The notes beneath the pieces were generated by a model. It was not told the DNA's origin, did not search any database, and saw only the letters and a program-made list of their open reading frames with translations. Of a stretch of 64,000 bases of DNA, positions 41,045 to 51,919 are shown piece after piece (the stretch's first letter is position 1; the number at the start of each line of letters is the position of its first letter). This stretch comes from Nocardioides sp. B-3. GTDB lineage: Bacteria > Actinomycetota > Actinomycetes > Propionibacteriales > Nocardioidaceae. The stretch is taken from assembly GCF_024703895.1 (NCBI RefSeq), contig NZ_CP087968.1, forward strand, positions 1 through 64,000. Reading direction: 5' to 3'. The position numbers were made by a program, and so were the translations under genes.

Positions 41045-41180
41045 GACCTCACCCAAACTTTCACGTCGGCGAACTGTTGATAGAGATGAAAACACGGTGC
41101 ACACAAAGTCCGGTGCAACCACACACACTAGACCCCGCAGCAGGTGCCGCGTCAGTGACCCGTGTGACTGGTGGTTCTGA

Positions 41181-41479
41181 TCAAGTGCTGTTGATCAGCG
41201 TCATGGCTATCACGCGGAGAAGCAAGTAGGCGGCCACCATCACGATCAGGAAGCTGAGATCCAGCGTGAAGTTCCCGATGCGCAGGGGCGGAATCACCCG
41301 GCGCAGGGCCTTGATCGGCGGGTCCGTCACGGAGTAGACGACTTCCAGGACCACCGGGGAGCGCGCCGCGGGGGACCAGCTTCGGGCGAACACTGGACCC
41401 AGTCGACGATGAAGCGGATCCACAACAACGCGATGAAGATCCAGACGGCGACGTACAGGATCAGTCCGACAACTTGCAC
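41181..41479 (-). CDS. yggT: YggT family membrane protein
   Basis: About 98 residues, GTG start at 41479 (MQVVGLILYVAVWIFIALLW). Two YGGT halves of two helices each with the conserved YSVTDPPIKALRRVIPP loop between them and a C-terminal helix LSFLIVMVAAYLLLRVIAMT. One or two indels near 41370. A conserved companion of sepF and divIVA in Gram-positives, with a poorly known role. Confidence 0.88.
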
Positions 41480-41485
41480 GCGCAC

Positions 41486-41977
41486 TCAGCTCTGGTTGAA
41501 GAAGCCGTTCTCCGCGATCCGCTCCTTGTCCTCGGTCGACACCGAGACGTTGGGCGGGGAGAGCAGGAAGACCTTGTTGGTCACGCGCTCGATGCTGCCA
41601 CGCGTCGCAAAAATCAGGCCGGCCGCGAAGTCGACGAGACGCTTGGCGTCGTTGTCGTCCATCTCGGAGAGGTTCATGATGACGGGGGTGCCGTCGCGGT
41701 AGTTCTCCCCGACGAGGCGGGCCTCGTTGTAGTTGCGCGGGTGCAGGGTGGTGATGCGGCTCAACTCGGCAACTACTCCAGGAGAGACCGAGGCCGGACG
41801 CCGGCGCTCGGAGAGGTCGGAAACGGGGGCGGGACGACGCTCGCGCGCAGCCGGCGCGGGACGCTCGTCCACCGCGTCGTGCTGGCTGGTCTCGTAGTCG
41901 CCGTCCAACTCGTCGTACTGACCGGAGTCCTCGAGCAGGCCGAGGTACTCGCCGATCTTGCGCATTGCGCCGCTCAT
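41486..41977 (-). CDS. sepF: Cell division protein SepF
   Basis: 163 residues, intact. N-terminal amphipathic helix [20 protein letters not shown], a disordered acidic/arginine linker, then the SepF core: [60 protein letters not shown]. It tethers FtsZ to the membrane; no ftsA is present in this cluster, so SepF is the presumed sole anchor. Confidence 0.96.
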   Translation of the reverse strand: MSGAMRKIGEYLGLLEDSGQYDELDGDYETSQHDAVDERPAPAARERRPAPVSDLSERRRPASVSPGVVAELSRITTLHPRNYNEARLVGENYRDGTPVIMNLSEMDDNDAKRLVDFAAGLIFATRGSIERVTNKVFLLSPPNVSVSTEDKERIAENGFFNQS

Positions 41978-42044
41978 GACAGTGGTCCTCCGGTTGCCGC
42001 GGCACGTGGGCGTGCTCGCGAGTTGTGTACGTCTGTTCGCGACA

Positions 42045-42746
42045 TTACTGGACCGAGGGCCTCGGACCGAGGACCGCGGAGCCGACACGCACGCGTGTCG
42101 CGCCGTGCTTGATCGCAGCCTCCGTGTCCCGGCTCATTCCGGCGGAGAGGTCGGTCGCCCCCGGGTGCTCCGCCATGAACTCCGCACGGATCGCGGCCAG
42201 CCGGCGGAAGGCGGCATCGGGTTCCTCGCCCAGCGGCGCCACGGCCATCAGCCCGCACAGCCGCAGCGACCCGGAGTCCTCGACGGCCGCCGCCAGCGCG
42301 GACAGGTCGGAGGGCTCCGCACCAGCGCGGTGCTCGGCGCCGGGCGGATCGAGACTGACCTGCAGGAGTACGTCGACGCCGTGGCCGCGCTCGTGCGCAC
42401 CCCGTTGCAGTCCACCGACGAGCTTGGGCCGGTCCAGCGACTCGACGACATCGGCGTAGGAGGCGACCGCCGCGGCCTTGTTGCTCTGCAGACCACCGAT
42501 GAAGTGCCAGCGCAGGGGCAGGTCGCCACACTCGGCTGCCTTGGCCGCGGCCTCCTGATGACGGTTCTCCCCCACGTCGCGCACGCCGAGGTCGGCCAGT
42601 ATCCGCACGTCGGAGACCCCGAAGTTCTTCGTGACCACGGTCAGCGCCACGTCGTCCGCATCTCGCCCGGCCGCCTCGCATGCGGCATCGATGCGGCGGC
42701 GTACGGCGATGAGGTTGGCCGCCAGCTCCTCGCTGCGTTGCGTCAT
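42045..42746 (-). CDS. yggS: PLP homeostasis protein YggS
   Basis: 233 residues from ATG 42746. Alanine-racemase-fold PLP carrier: catalytic lysine in [50 protein letters not shown], and the C-terminal [20 protein letters not shown] then [11 protein letters not shown]. It maintains pyridoxal phosphate balance. No stop separates it from the pgeF frame upstream as sequenced; an indel is likely (see pgeF). Confidence 0.93.
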   Translation of the reverse strand: MTQRSEELAANLIAVRRRIDAACEAAGRDADDVALTVVTKNFGVSDVRILADLGVRDVGENRHQEAAAKAAECGDLPLRWHFIGGLQSNKAAAVASYADVVESLDRPKLVGGLQRGAHERGHGVDVLLQVSLDPPGAEHRAGAEPSDLSALAAAVEDSGSLRLCGLMAVAPLGEEPDAAFRRLAAIRAEFMAEHPGATDLSAGMSRDTEAAIKHGATRVRVGSAVLGPRPSVQ

Positions 42747-43485
42747 GAGATCTGCTCGTTCAGAACGATCAGTTCCCATGACGTCCGGAGCGGAGAGCCA
42801 GATGACGCCGGCCGGGCGACCGGCGGCGGCGCCGTCGCGGCGGTAGGAATGAAGGTCGGGATCCTCGCGCGTGCACCGGTCGACCGACGTGAACGCGATC
42901 CCCTCGGCGGCGAGCTGGGCACGGACACCAGCGCCGATGTCGAGCGAGGGCGTACCCCGGGACGTCTCGGCGAACGACTCGGGAACGAGCGCTGCCACCT
43001 CCGCGCGCATCGACTCGGGCACTTCGTAGCAACGCCCGCACACGTGCGGTCCGACCCGAGCGGTGATGTCGGTGGCGCCGAGCGTGCGCATGCGCGCGAC
43101 GGCCGCGGGCACGACGCCGGCCACGAGTCCGGGCCGACCGCTGTGCACGGCGGCGATCACTCCCGTCGTGGCGTCGGCCAGCAGCACCGGGACACAGTCG
43201 GCCGCACGCGTGACGAGTGCGACGCCGGTCTGGGTGGTGACCAAGGCATCGGCCTGCTGCGGCGACCCGTCGAGATCGGAGACCGTGGCGACATCGGCTC
43301 CGTGCACCCGGGTGCATCCGAACCACCCGGGCGCCACAGGCTTCGCCGAGCGCTGTCAACGCCTCGTCGAGTCTGCGGACGTCGGTGTCCGACCCCTCCC
43401 CCACGTCGAGAGAGGAATCGGTGAAGGCCACGTCGACCCGGGACGTGGTCGACGTGGCCTCCAGCGTGTCGCGGAAGACGAACAC
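42743..43485 (-). CDS. pgeF: Purine nucleoside phosphorylase / laccase-domain protein PgeF
   Basis: About 247 residues, GTG start at 43485 directly after the ftsZ stop. YfiH/PgeF (laccase-domain) signatures: VHGADVATV, TRAADCVPVLLADATTGVIA, AAVHSGRPGLVAGVV, GPHVCGRCYEVPESM, with the histidine and cysteine zinc ligands. Such enzymes phosphorolyse purine nucleosides and hydrolyse UDP-MurNAc with L-Ser by newer work. One indel near 43340. As read its frame continues into yggS; in the next frame it ends LIVLNEQIS with a stop at 42743 overlapping the yggS ATG, which is probably correct. Confidence 0.85.
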
Positions 43486-44689
43486 CTACTTCAGGAAGTC
43501 CGGCACGTCGAGCTCGTCGTCGTCGAACTGCACCGAGCGGCTCGGCCTCGGCGCGGCGGCCGGGGTCGAGGGCTGGATCGTCGGCTGGGCGGGCGCGGGG
43601 CTCGGCGTCGTGCGACCCACGACGGAGTCGGGCGTCGTGGACCGGCTCGCGGCCACCGCCTCGGCGGCGGCGCGGGTCTCGGCCCGGGTCTGCACCGGCA
43701 CGCTGGGGCGCAGGACGTTGCCCTCGGTGCGGCGCTTCGGCATACCGCCGTCGAACCCGGCCGCGATCACGGTCACCCGCACCTCGTCGCCGAGCGCGTC
43801 GTCGATGGTGGCGCCGAAGATGATGTTGGCCTCGGCGTGCGCAGACTGCGACACCGGGGCGGCGGCCTCGTTGATCTCGAAGAGGCCGAGGTCGGAGCCA
43901 CCGGCGATCGAGAGCAGCACACCGTGCGCACCCTCGATGGACGCCTCGAGCAGCGGGGACGAGACGGCCTGCTCGGCGGCTTGTACGGCGCGGTCCTCAC
44001 CGCGAGCCGAGCCGATGCCCATCAGGGCGGAGCCGGCGTTGGCCATCACGGACTTCACGTCGGCGAAGTCGAGGTTGATCAGGCCCGGCGTCGTGATCAG
44101 GTCGGTGATGCCGGAGACACCCTGCAGCAGCACCCGGTCGGCCTGCTTGAAGGCGTCGAGCACCGAGACGTTGCGGTCGCTGATCGAGAGCAGCCGGTCG
44201 TTGGGGATGACGATGAGGGTGTCGACCTCTTCGCGGAGCTGGCTGATGCCCTCCTCCGCGGAGTTGGCGCGACGGCGGCCCTCGAAGGCGAACGGGCGCG
44301 TCACCACACCGATGGTCAGCGCACCGAGCGAGCGGGCGATCCGGGCAACGACCGGAGCACCACCGGTGCCGGTGCCGCCGCCCTCGCCTGCGGTCACGAA
44401 CACCATGTCGGCGCCCTTGATGACCTCTTCGATCTCGTCGGCGTGGTCCTCGGCGGCCTTGGCGCCCACCTCGGGGTTGGCGCCGGCACCGAGGCCGCGG
44501 GTCAGGTCGCGGCCGATGTCGAGCTTGACGTCGGCGTCACTCATGAGCAGGGCCTCGGGCGTCGGTGTTGATCGCGATGAACTCGACACCCTTGAGGCCG
44601 ACGTCGATCATGCGGTTCACGGCGTTGACGCCGCCTCCACCGATACCCACGACCTTGATGATCGCCGGGTAGTTCTGTGCTGCTGCCAT
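43486..44689 (-). CDS. ftsZ: Cell division GTPase FtsZ
   Basis: About 401 residues. N-terminal [19 protein letters not shown], tubulin signature [16 protein letters not shown], synergy loop [11 protein letters not shown], and the SepF-binding C-terminal peptide [12 protein letters not shown]. One extra G near 44555 breaks the invariant [14 protein letters not shown] stretch, a clear error. Polymerises into the Z-ring. Preceded by a 209-base spacer with a TTGACA element, so it has its own promoter as well as dcw readthrough. Confidence 0.97.
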
Positions 44690-44777
44690 GGCTGCAGGCC
44701 TCTCGTGAATGGGGGTCGAATCAGGGTTTTCGGGGGAAGTCGTCCGGTTGACATGTCCTTGCCCTCGGAGCCGGCGA

Positions 44778-44814
44778 ACCCTAACGGTCCACCTGAGGGT
44801 TATAGTTATGTCAA
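44778..44814 (-). promoter_or_regulatory. ftsZ promoter region with inverted repeat
   Basis: On the minus strand TTGACA (44814-44809) is followed closely by an inverted repeat, AACCCT and AGGGTT separated by 13 bases (44802-44778). This lies about 90-125 bases upstream of the ftsZ ATG in the only sizeable spacer of the division cluster. Nothing with proper -10 spacing is obvious, so the exact start is open; the repeat could be an operator. Confidence 0.5.
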
Positions 44815-44898
44815 CCTCGCGTTGGACATGACTGTAGGCAGATCGATCCGGCCACCTCCGGGACGACACGCCGCCACCACGCCGGCAGCGAAAGTTTT

Positions 44899-45654
44899 CT
44901 ACAGCGTCGGCCCGGTGACCGGGCTGGCGGGGACGCTGACGTCGTAGACCTTGGCGTCCCGGTTCTGCAGCAGCGTCACCAGCACGGTGGCCTTGAGCTC
45001 GCTCTCCTCCGCGCTCCCCCACAGCACCTGCCGACCGTCGCGCAGCACGAGCGTGATCTGGTCGATGGTCTTCACCTCGACGTGGTCGACGCGGGCAGCC
45101 AGGTCGTCCGGCAACGCTGAGACGACACCGGCCGCCTCCTTGAGCGCGTCGGTGCCGGCCGTGGTGGTCGGGCGCACGCGCGGCAGGCCGAGCGGCGCGG
45201 CCTTGTAGTCACGGAAGACGATGCCCTCGGCGTCGAGGCCGCGGATCTTGCCGGCCAGCTCGACCACCGCGACCGCGGTGCGCTCCGTGACGGTGATCAG
45301 GACGCCGTCCGGCCGGGCCCGGGTGACGTCGACGTCCTTGACCTCCGAGAGCGTGGCGACCCGGCGGGCGGCGTCGTCGAGGTCGACGAAGGCCAGCTGC
45401 TCCCCCTCGGGCACGGCAGCGATCCGCAGCACCTTCTGCTCGGAGAGCAGCTCGTTGCCGGCGACCTCGACCTTGGAGACCGAGAGCGCGGCCGAGAAGA
45501 ACACCAGCCAGCCGGCTGTCACGACCAGCGCGACGAGGAGGACCGACGCGACGGCGTACTTCCACCTCATCCAGCGGCGTGCCCACTGACGACGGGCGAA
45601 GCGCTGGCGCGTGCGGAGCTCGGCGCGGGCCTCGCGGGTCGTGGTGTCAGGCAT
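44899..45654 (-). CDS. ftsQ: Cell division protein FtsQ
   Basis: 251 residues, intact. Basic cytoplasmic tail, one membrane helix ([20 protein letters not shown]), POTRA domain ([20 protein letters not shown] to [20 protein letters not shown]) and FtsQ beta domain. Part of the FtsQLB complex that regulates septal peptidoglycan synthesis. Overlaps the murC stop by eight bases. Last gene of the dcw run before the ftsZ promoter. Confidence 0.95.
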   Translation of the reverse strand: MPDTTTREARAELRTRQRFARRQWARRWMRWKYAVASVLLVALVVTAGWLVFFSAALSVSKVEVAGNELLSEQKVLRIAAVPEGEQLAFVDLDDAARRVATLSEVKDVDVTRARPDGVLITVTERTAVAVVELAGKIRGLDAEGIVFRDYKAAPLGLPRVRPTTTAGTDALKEAAGVVSALPDDLAARVDHVEVKTIDQITLVLRDGRQVLWGSAEESELKATVLVTLLQNRDAKVYDVSVPASPVTGPTL

Positions 45655-47010
45655 CGCGCTCCCGGAGAAGCGCCGGGACGGGCGCTGCCAGCTGGGTGAC
45701 GCTGCCCGCTCCCGGGGTCAGGATCACGTCGCCGGGGCGCGCGCGGCGCACCAGCTCGGCCGGCACGGCATCGAAGTCGGGCTCGAAGTGGACCCGCTCG
45801 GACGGCAGGGGTACGGCGTCGGCGACCGGGCGTCCGGTGACGGCCGGGTCTGCGTCCTCGCGGGCGAGGTAGACGTCGAGCACGACGACCTCGTCGGCGG
45901 CGCCGAGTGCCTCGCCCATCAGCGCGCCGAGGGCCTTCGTGCGGGAGACGAGGTGCGGCTGGAAGGCAGCGATGACCCGCCCCGATCCGGCCACCGACCG
46001 GGCGGCCTGCAGGTCGCCGGCGATCTCGGTCTGGTGGTGGGCATAGCTGTCGTAGACGCGCACACCGTCGACCGTGCCCTTGAGCTCCATCCGGCGGGCC
46101 GTCCCGGCGTACGTCGCCGGGCCGGCGCGCAACGCATCGGCGTCGAACCCCGGGGGCGGTGCCGAGGGCGAGCGCGCCGAGGGCGTTCATGACGTTGTGC
46201 TCTCCGGGCACGAGCAGGTCGACCCCGAGGTCGGCCGGGGGTGAGGTCGGCATCGGCCGAGCGGCCGTAGGTGAGCACCCGCAGCCCGGCGGCGCGGGCG
46301 GTCTCGGCCAGCTCGCGGGTGGCGTCGGAGTCGGCCCAGGTCACGAGCAGTCCGTCGGCGTCGATGCGGCCGACGAACTCGGTGAACGCGGCGCGGTAGG
46401 CCGCCTCGGTCCCCCACTGGTCGAGGTGGTCGGCCTCGATGTTGGTGACGATCGCGGCATGAGGTGAGTAGACGAGGAAGGCGCCGTCGCTCTCGTCGGC
46501 CTCGGCCACGAAGAGCTCGTCGGAGCCGGCGTCGGCGTTGAGGCCGGTCGACGAGAGCAGGCCGCCGATGGCGTAGGCCGGATCGGCGCCCGCGTGCCGG
46601 AGTGCGGCGGCGAGCAGGCTGGATGCCGACGTCTTGCCGTGCGTGCCGGCCACCGCGAGCACGCGCTGGCCCGCCATCACCGCGGCGAGTCCGGCGGACC
46701 GGGGCAGCACCCGCAAGCCGCGGCGCTGGGCCTCGAGCACCTCGGGGTTGTCCTCGCGGGCGGCCGTGGTGACCACGACGGTGTCGGCGTCACCGAGGTG
46801 CTCCGGGGCGTAGCCGAGGTGACACGGCACGCCGAGCTCGCGCAGCGACGGCAGGAAGGGAGTGTCGGCGTTGTCGCTGCCGGTCACGGACACGCCGCGC
46901 TTGGCCATGATCCGGGCGATGGCCGACAGACCGGCGCCGCCGATGCCGATGAAGTGCACCCGCCCGAGCTGGTCGGCGGGGAGCAGCACGTCGGGGACGG
47001 GGATCCTCAT
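45647..47010 (-). CDS. murC: UDP-N-acetylmuramate--L-alanine ligase
   Basis: About 455 residues. Mur ligase order: HFIGIGGAGLSAIARIMAKR, ATP loop VAGTHGKTSASSLLAAALRH, central VTNIEADHLDQWGT, LVPGEHNVMNALGALALGTA, and DSYAHHQTEIAGDLQAARSV. Adds L-Ala to UDP-MurNAc. Two indels near 46245 and 46155. Four-base overlap with murG and eight-base overlap with ftsQ. Confidence 0.95.
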
Positions 47011-48077
47011 CGGGTCGCCCCCGGGATCATCCGCGCCAGCTTCTCGTCGGCGTCGAGCGGGATCACGCCGGCCGCCGCCGCGCCCATGGCGTCGAGGCGG
47101 GCCCGGTCGGTGAGCAGTCCGGGCAGCGTGGCCGCCACCCACTCGGGGGTGAGGGCGGCGTCGGCGACGAGCAGCCCGCCACCGGCGTCGATGACCGCGC
47201 GCGCGTTGAGCTCCTGCTCGCCGTTGCCGATCGGGAGCGGGACGTAGACCGCGGGCAGGCCCACGCCGGAGACCTCGGTGACGGTGTTGCTCCCGGCCCG
47301 GCACAGCACGGCGTCGGCCGCGGCATAGGCGAGGTCCATCCGGTCGACGTACTGCTCGATGACATAGGTGCCGGCGCCCGCGGGCGGCTCGACGGTGTGC
47401 TTGGGGCCGACCACGTGGAGGACCCGGACGCCTGCGTCGGCCGGGGACGGCGCGGACTGCGAGATCGCGGCGTTGATGCGAGCGGCGCCCCGGGAGCCAC
47501 CGGTCACGAGCAGGGTCGGCCGGTCGGCGGCGAGCCCGAAGTGGGCGAGCGCCTCGGCCCGCAGGGCGGCCCGGTCGAGGGTCGAGATCATCCGGCGGAC
47601 CGGCAGCCCGACGTGGGTCGCGTGCGGCAGCGCGGTGCCGGGGAAGCTGGTGGCCACGTGTCGGGTCAGGCGGGCGCCCAGCTTGTTGGCGACGCCGGGG
47701 ATCGCGTTGCCCTCGTGCACCACCAGCGGCAGCTTGCGCGAGCGAGCGGCGAGGTAGGCCGGGACCGAGACGTAGCCGCCGAACCCGACGATCACGTCGG
47801 GACGCACCCGGTCGACCACGTCGAGCGCGGCCTTGCGCGCAGACCGGAGGCGACCGGGAACGCGCATCAGGTCGGCGCCGGGACGCCGCGGCAACGGCAC
47901 GCGGGGCACGAACTCCGGGGGCAGTCCGGCCTCGGGGATCAGCCCGGCCTCGAGCCCTTCACGGGTGCCGAGACAGGTGATCTCGATGCTCGGGTCGAGG
48001 CGACGCAGGGCGTCTGCCGTGGCGATCAGGGGCGAGGTGTGTCCGGCGGAGCCACCGCCGGCGAGAAGGATGCGCAT
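47007..48077 (-). CDS. murG: Lipid II synthase, UDP-GlcNAc transferase MurG
   Basis: 356 residues, intact. GT28 glycosyltransferase: MRILLAGGGSAGHTSPLIAT, GFGGYVSVPAYLAARSRKLP, VHEGNAIPGVANKLGARL, LLVTGGSRGAARINAAISQS and AVLCRAGSNTVTEVSGVGLP. Transfers GlcNAc to lipid I on the inner face of the membrane. Placed after ftsW with 12 bases between. Confidence 0.97.
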   Translation of the reverse strand: MRILLAGGGSAGHTSPLIATADALRRLDPSIEITCLGTREGLEAGLIPEAGLPPEFVPRVPLPRRPGADLMRVPGRLRSARKAALDVVDRVRPDVIVGFGGYVSVPAYLAARSRKLPLVVHEGNAIPGVANKLGARLTRHVATSFPGTALPHATHVGLPVRRMISTLDRAALRAEALAHFGLAADRPTLLVTGGSRGAARINAAISQSAPSPADAGVRVLHVVGPKHTVEPPAGAGTYVIEQYVDRMDLAYAAADAVLCRAGSNTVTEVSGVGLPAVYVPLPIGNGEQELNARAVIDAGGGLLVADAALTPEWVAATLPGLLTDRARLDAMGAAAAGVIPLDADEKLARMIPGATR

Positions 48078-48089
48078 GTCAGGGGAAAT

Positions 48090-49356
48090 CTAGCGGCCGG
48101 CCGACAGCCCCGCCGAGCGGTTGCGCTTGCGGGCGGCGAGGGCGCGGGCGGCTTCGGGCTCGCGGCGGGCGAAGCCGATCAGCAGACCGAGCGCCACCAA
48201 GGACGGGACCGGGGCCGATCCGCCGTAGGACACGAGCGGCAGCGGGATGCCGATGACGGGCAGCACGGCAAGGACCATCCCGACGTTGATGATCATCTGG
48301 CCCAGCAGCCACACGACGATGCCGAAGGCCATGTAGCGCACGAACGGGTCGGAGGTCCGCATCGCGATCCGGAGTCCGGCATAGGCGATCGTGAAGAACA
48401 GGCCCACCACCAGCAGCGTGCCGACAAGACCGAGCTCCTCACCGAGCACGGCGAAGATGAAGTCGGTGTGAGCCTCCGGCAGGTCTCCCCACTTCTGGTT
48501 GGAGCCGCCGATGCCCTGACCGAACCAGCCGCCTGTCGAGAGGGCGTAGAGGCCGTGGGCAGGCTGCCAGCCCGCGTCGTGGTAGTCCTTGAACGGGTCG
48601 ACGAAGTTGGTCAGCCGCTCGAGTCGCTCGGAGTTGGTCGTCGCCATGAACAGGGCCAGCGCTCCGATGCCCAGCATCGCCGGGGCGAAGAAGCGGGCCG
48701 GTGCGCCGACGACCCACAGCATCGCGAGCAGGATGGCGAAGAGCACCGGGGGCGGTGCCGAGGTCGTTGCCGAGGACGACGAGTCCGATGACCATCACCA
48801 TGCCCGGCACGACGGGCACCATGATGTGGTGCAGCTCGCCGAGCCGCCGGTCCTTGTGGGCGTAGATGTGCGAGGCCCACAGGATGATCGCGAGCTTGGC
48901 GATCTCGGCCGGCTGGATCGCGACGGGTCCCAGCGAGAGCCAGTTCTTGTTGCCGTTGATCAGCACCCCGAAGCGTGCCACCGCGATCAGCAGCACCAGT
49001 GCGGTGAGGAAGCCGGGGTAGGCCAGACGCCGCAGGTGCTTGACGGGCAGCCGGGAGGCGACGAAGGCGGCGGGCACCCCGATCGCCACCCACAACAGCT
49101 GCCGCTTCACCACGGCGTAGGAGTCGTCGAGGTAGCGGTAGCTGTAGACGCTGGACGCGCTCAGCACCATGATCAGGCCGATCGACAGCAGCAGCGCCGA
49201 TGCACCGAGCAGCAGGTAGTAGGACGACAGCGGGCGGTCGAGGGCGGCGCGCAGCGCTCCCACCGAGCCCCGGATGGAGGAGCCGAACGGGCGATGGACG
49301 ACCTCGTCGGCTGCGGGAGCGGCGGTAGAGCTGGGGGTCGGGGTCACGGTGGCCAT
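48090..49356 (-). CDS. ftsW: SEDS peptidoglycan glycosyltransferase FtsW
   Basis: About 422 residues with roughly ten membrane helices. SEDS signatures: LNWLSLGPVAIQPAEIAKLA (here NKNWLSLG), GLYALSTGGWFGQGIGGSNQ, AHTDFIFAVLGEELGLVGTL and GIPLPLVSYGGSAPVPSLVA. Polymerises septal glycan with its partner PBP FtsI. One indel near 48750 in a CCCGGGGGCGG run. A 33-residue proline/alanine-rich cytoplasmic N-terminus precedes the first helix. Confidence 0.95.
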
Positions 49357-49372
49357 CGGCTCCCCTTCCTCG

Positions 49373-50835
49373 TCAGTCTCCGGTCAGCCGGCGTTGCACC
49401 GCGGCGGCGAACTCGTCCCCGCGGGCGCCGTAGTTGGCAAACATGTCCATGGAGGCACATCCCGGCGCGAGCAGCACGGTGTCGCCCGGGCGGGCGAACT
49501 GTGCGGCCGCGTCGACGACGCGATCCATCAGTGATCCAGTCTCCCCGTCGCCGATCTCGATGACGGGCACATCGGGCGCGTGTCGCGAAAGCGCGTCGGC
49601 GATCACACGGCGGTCCCGACCGAGGAGTACGGCGCCGCGCAGCCGCCCCCGGACCGACTGCACGAGGTCGTCGAAGTGGGCGCCCTTGGCGAGCCCGCCC
49701 GCGACCCAGACCACGGACTCGTATGCCTGCAGCGAGCTCATGGCGGCGTGCGGGTTGGTGGCCTTGCTGTCGTCGACCCGGGTGACGCCGTCGGCCTCGG
49801 CGACGTGGGCGATGCGGTGGCCGTCGGGCTTGAACGAGCGCAGCCCTTCGCGGACGGCCTCCTGCGAGACCCCGTGCGATCGGGCCAGCGCCGCCGCGGC
49901 CAGCGCGTTGGCGACGAAGTGCGGGGCGGGCGAGGCGAGGTCGGCGATCGTGCAGAGCTCGGCGGCGGTGCTGGCGCGCTGCTCGATGAAGGCCCGGTCG
50001 GCGAGGAAGTCCTCGACGATGCCCACCATGCCGACCGAGGGCATGCCGAGCGTGAAGCCGATCGCCCGGGCGCCCTCGACGACGTCGGCCTCCACCACGA
50101 GGCGCTCGGTCTCGGGGTCAGCCACGTTGTAGACGGCCGCGCTGCACGCGCTCGTAGATGCGCCCCTTGTCGGCGGCGTAGTCGGCCATGGCGTCGGGTC
50201 CGTCGTACCAGTCGAGGTGGTCCTCGGCGAAGTTGAGCACCACCGCGGACTCGGCGCTCATCGACTGCGTGTAGTGCAGCTGGAAGCTGGAGAGCTCGAC
50301 CGCGAAGACGTCGTAGGGATCGGGGTCCATGACCGCCTCGACGACCGGGCGGCCGACATTGCCGACGGCCGCGCTGCAGGGCCCGCGGCCCGCAGGATCG
50401 AGTCGAGCATCTGCACGGTGGTGGTCTTGCCGTTGGTGCCGGTGACGGCCAGCCGAGGTGCGGCGTGCTCGGGGTCGCGGAGTCGCCACGCGAGCTCGAT
50501 CTCGCCCCAGATCGGGATGCCGCGGGCGGAGGCCCGGGCGAGCAACGGCGCGGACGGCTTCCACCCCGGTGACGTGACGAGCACGTCGACGTCGTCGGGC
50601 AGCGTGTCGGTGGCGCCCTGCTCGAGCCGGACGGTCGCGCCGAGCGTCTCGAGAAGCTCGGCCTTCTCGGCCTTCTCGGGGGTGCTGGTCTCGTCGAGGG
50701 CGGTCACACCGGCGCCGAGGAAGAGCAGGCTGTCGGCTGCCGCGAAGCCGGAGACGCCGAAGCCGGCGACGACCGCGCGCACGCCGTCCCGGGGGTGTGG
50801 CGACCCGGGGAGTCGAGATTGACGGGGTGATTCAT
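49373..50835 (-). CDS. murD: UDP-N-acetylmuramoylalanine--D-glutamate ligase
   Basis: About 487 residues, ATG at 50835 overlapping the mraY stop. [20 protein letters not shown] opens the UDP-binding domain; ATP loop [90 protein letters not shown]. Adds D-Glu to UDP-MurNAc-L-Ala. At least three indels (near 50790, 50385, 50140). Confidence 0.95.
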
Positions 50836-51919
50836 CCGATGCCGGCGACCCATTCGGCGTAGAAGATCCCGAGCCCGGTGGCCACGCAGAGACCGGTGAG
50901 GATCCAGAAGCGGATCACGACCGTGACCTGCTCCCAGCCGAGCATCTCGAAGTGGTGGTGCAACGGCGTCATCCGGAAGATTCGCTTCCCGGTGCCGGTG
51001 AAGCGCCGGGTCGCCTTGAACCAGCTCACCCGGATCATCACCGACAGGGTCACGGCGACGAAGAGCCCGCCCGGGATGATCAGCAGCATCTCGGTGCGGG
51101 TCAGGATCGCCCGGGCCGGCGAGGGCGCCACCGAGGGAGAGCGAGCCGGTGTCGCCCATGAAGATCTGCGCGGGCGAGGCGTTCCACCACAGGAAGCCGA
51201 AGCAGGCACCGGTGATCGCGGCGCTCACGACCGCCGGGTCGAGGGGGTCGCGGACGGTGTAGCAGGTGGGCCCCGGGGAGAGCGCACGACTGGCTGTTCT
51301 GCCAGATGTTGACCAGCGTGTAGGCCGCGAACACCGGGATGCAGCAGCCCGTCGCGAGGCCGTCGAGGCCGTCGGTGAGGTTGACCGCGTTGCTGGTGCC
51401 GGTGACGACCACCCAGATGAGCAGCACGACCGGGACGGTGGGCAACGCCCGGGAGTCGAAGTCGCGGATGAAGGAGAGGTGGTGGGAGGCCGGCGTCTCG
51501 CCACGGTCGTCGGCGAGCGCCGGCGAGAGCGCGAGGATGCCGAAGCTGATCGCGATCACGGTCTGGCCGATGATCTTGGCCCGGCTCCGCAGTCCGAGGC
51601 TGCGCTGGCGACTGATCTTGATGAAGTCGTCGAGGAAGCCGACCGTGCCGAGCCCGACGAAGAGGAAGAGCAGCAGCATCGCCGACGCCGACGGCATCTG
51701 CATCGTGATCAGCTTGGCGGTGAGATAGCTGACCACGGTCGCCGGGATGATGACCGGGCCGCCCATGGTCGGCGTGCCGCGCTTGGTGTGGTGCGTGGTC
51801 GGTCCGTCGTCGCGGATCTCCCGGCCGTAGCCACGGCGCGCGAGCACCACGATCGCGTAGCGGGTGCCGATCAGCGAGATCAGCAGGGACAGTCCACCAC
51901 CGAGCAGGATTGCTCTCAT
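50832..51919 (-). CDS. mraY: Phospho-MurNAc-pentapeptide transferase
   Basis: About 362 residues, ten membrane helices. Signatures: [38 protein letters not shown] with the catalytic [17 protein letters not shown], and [19 protein letters not shown]. Makes lipid I on undecaprenyl phosphate. Two indels near 51285 and 51125. ATGA overlaps on both sides with murF and murD. Confidence 0.96.
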
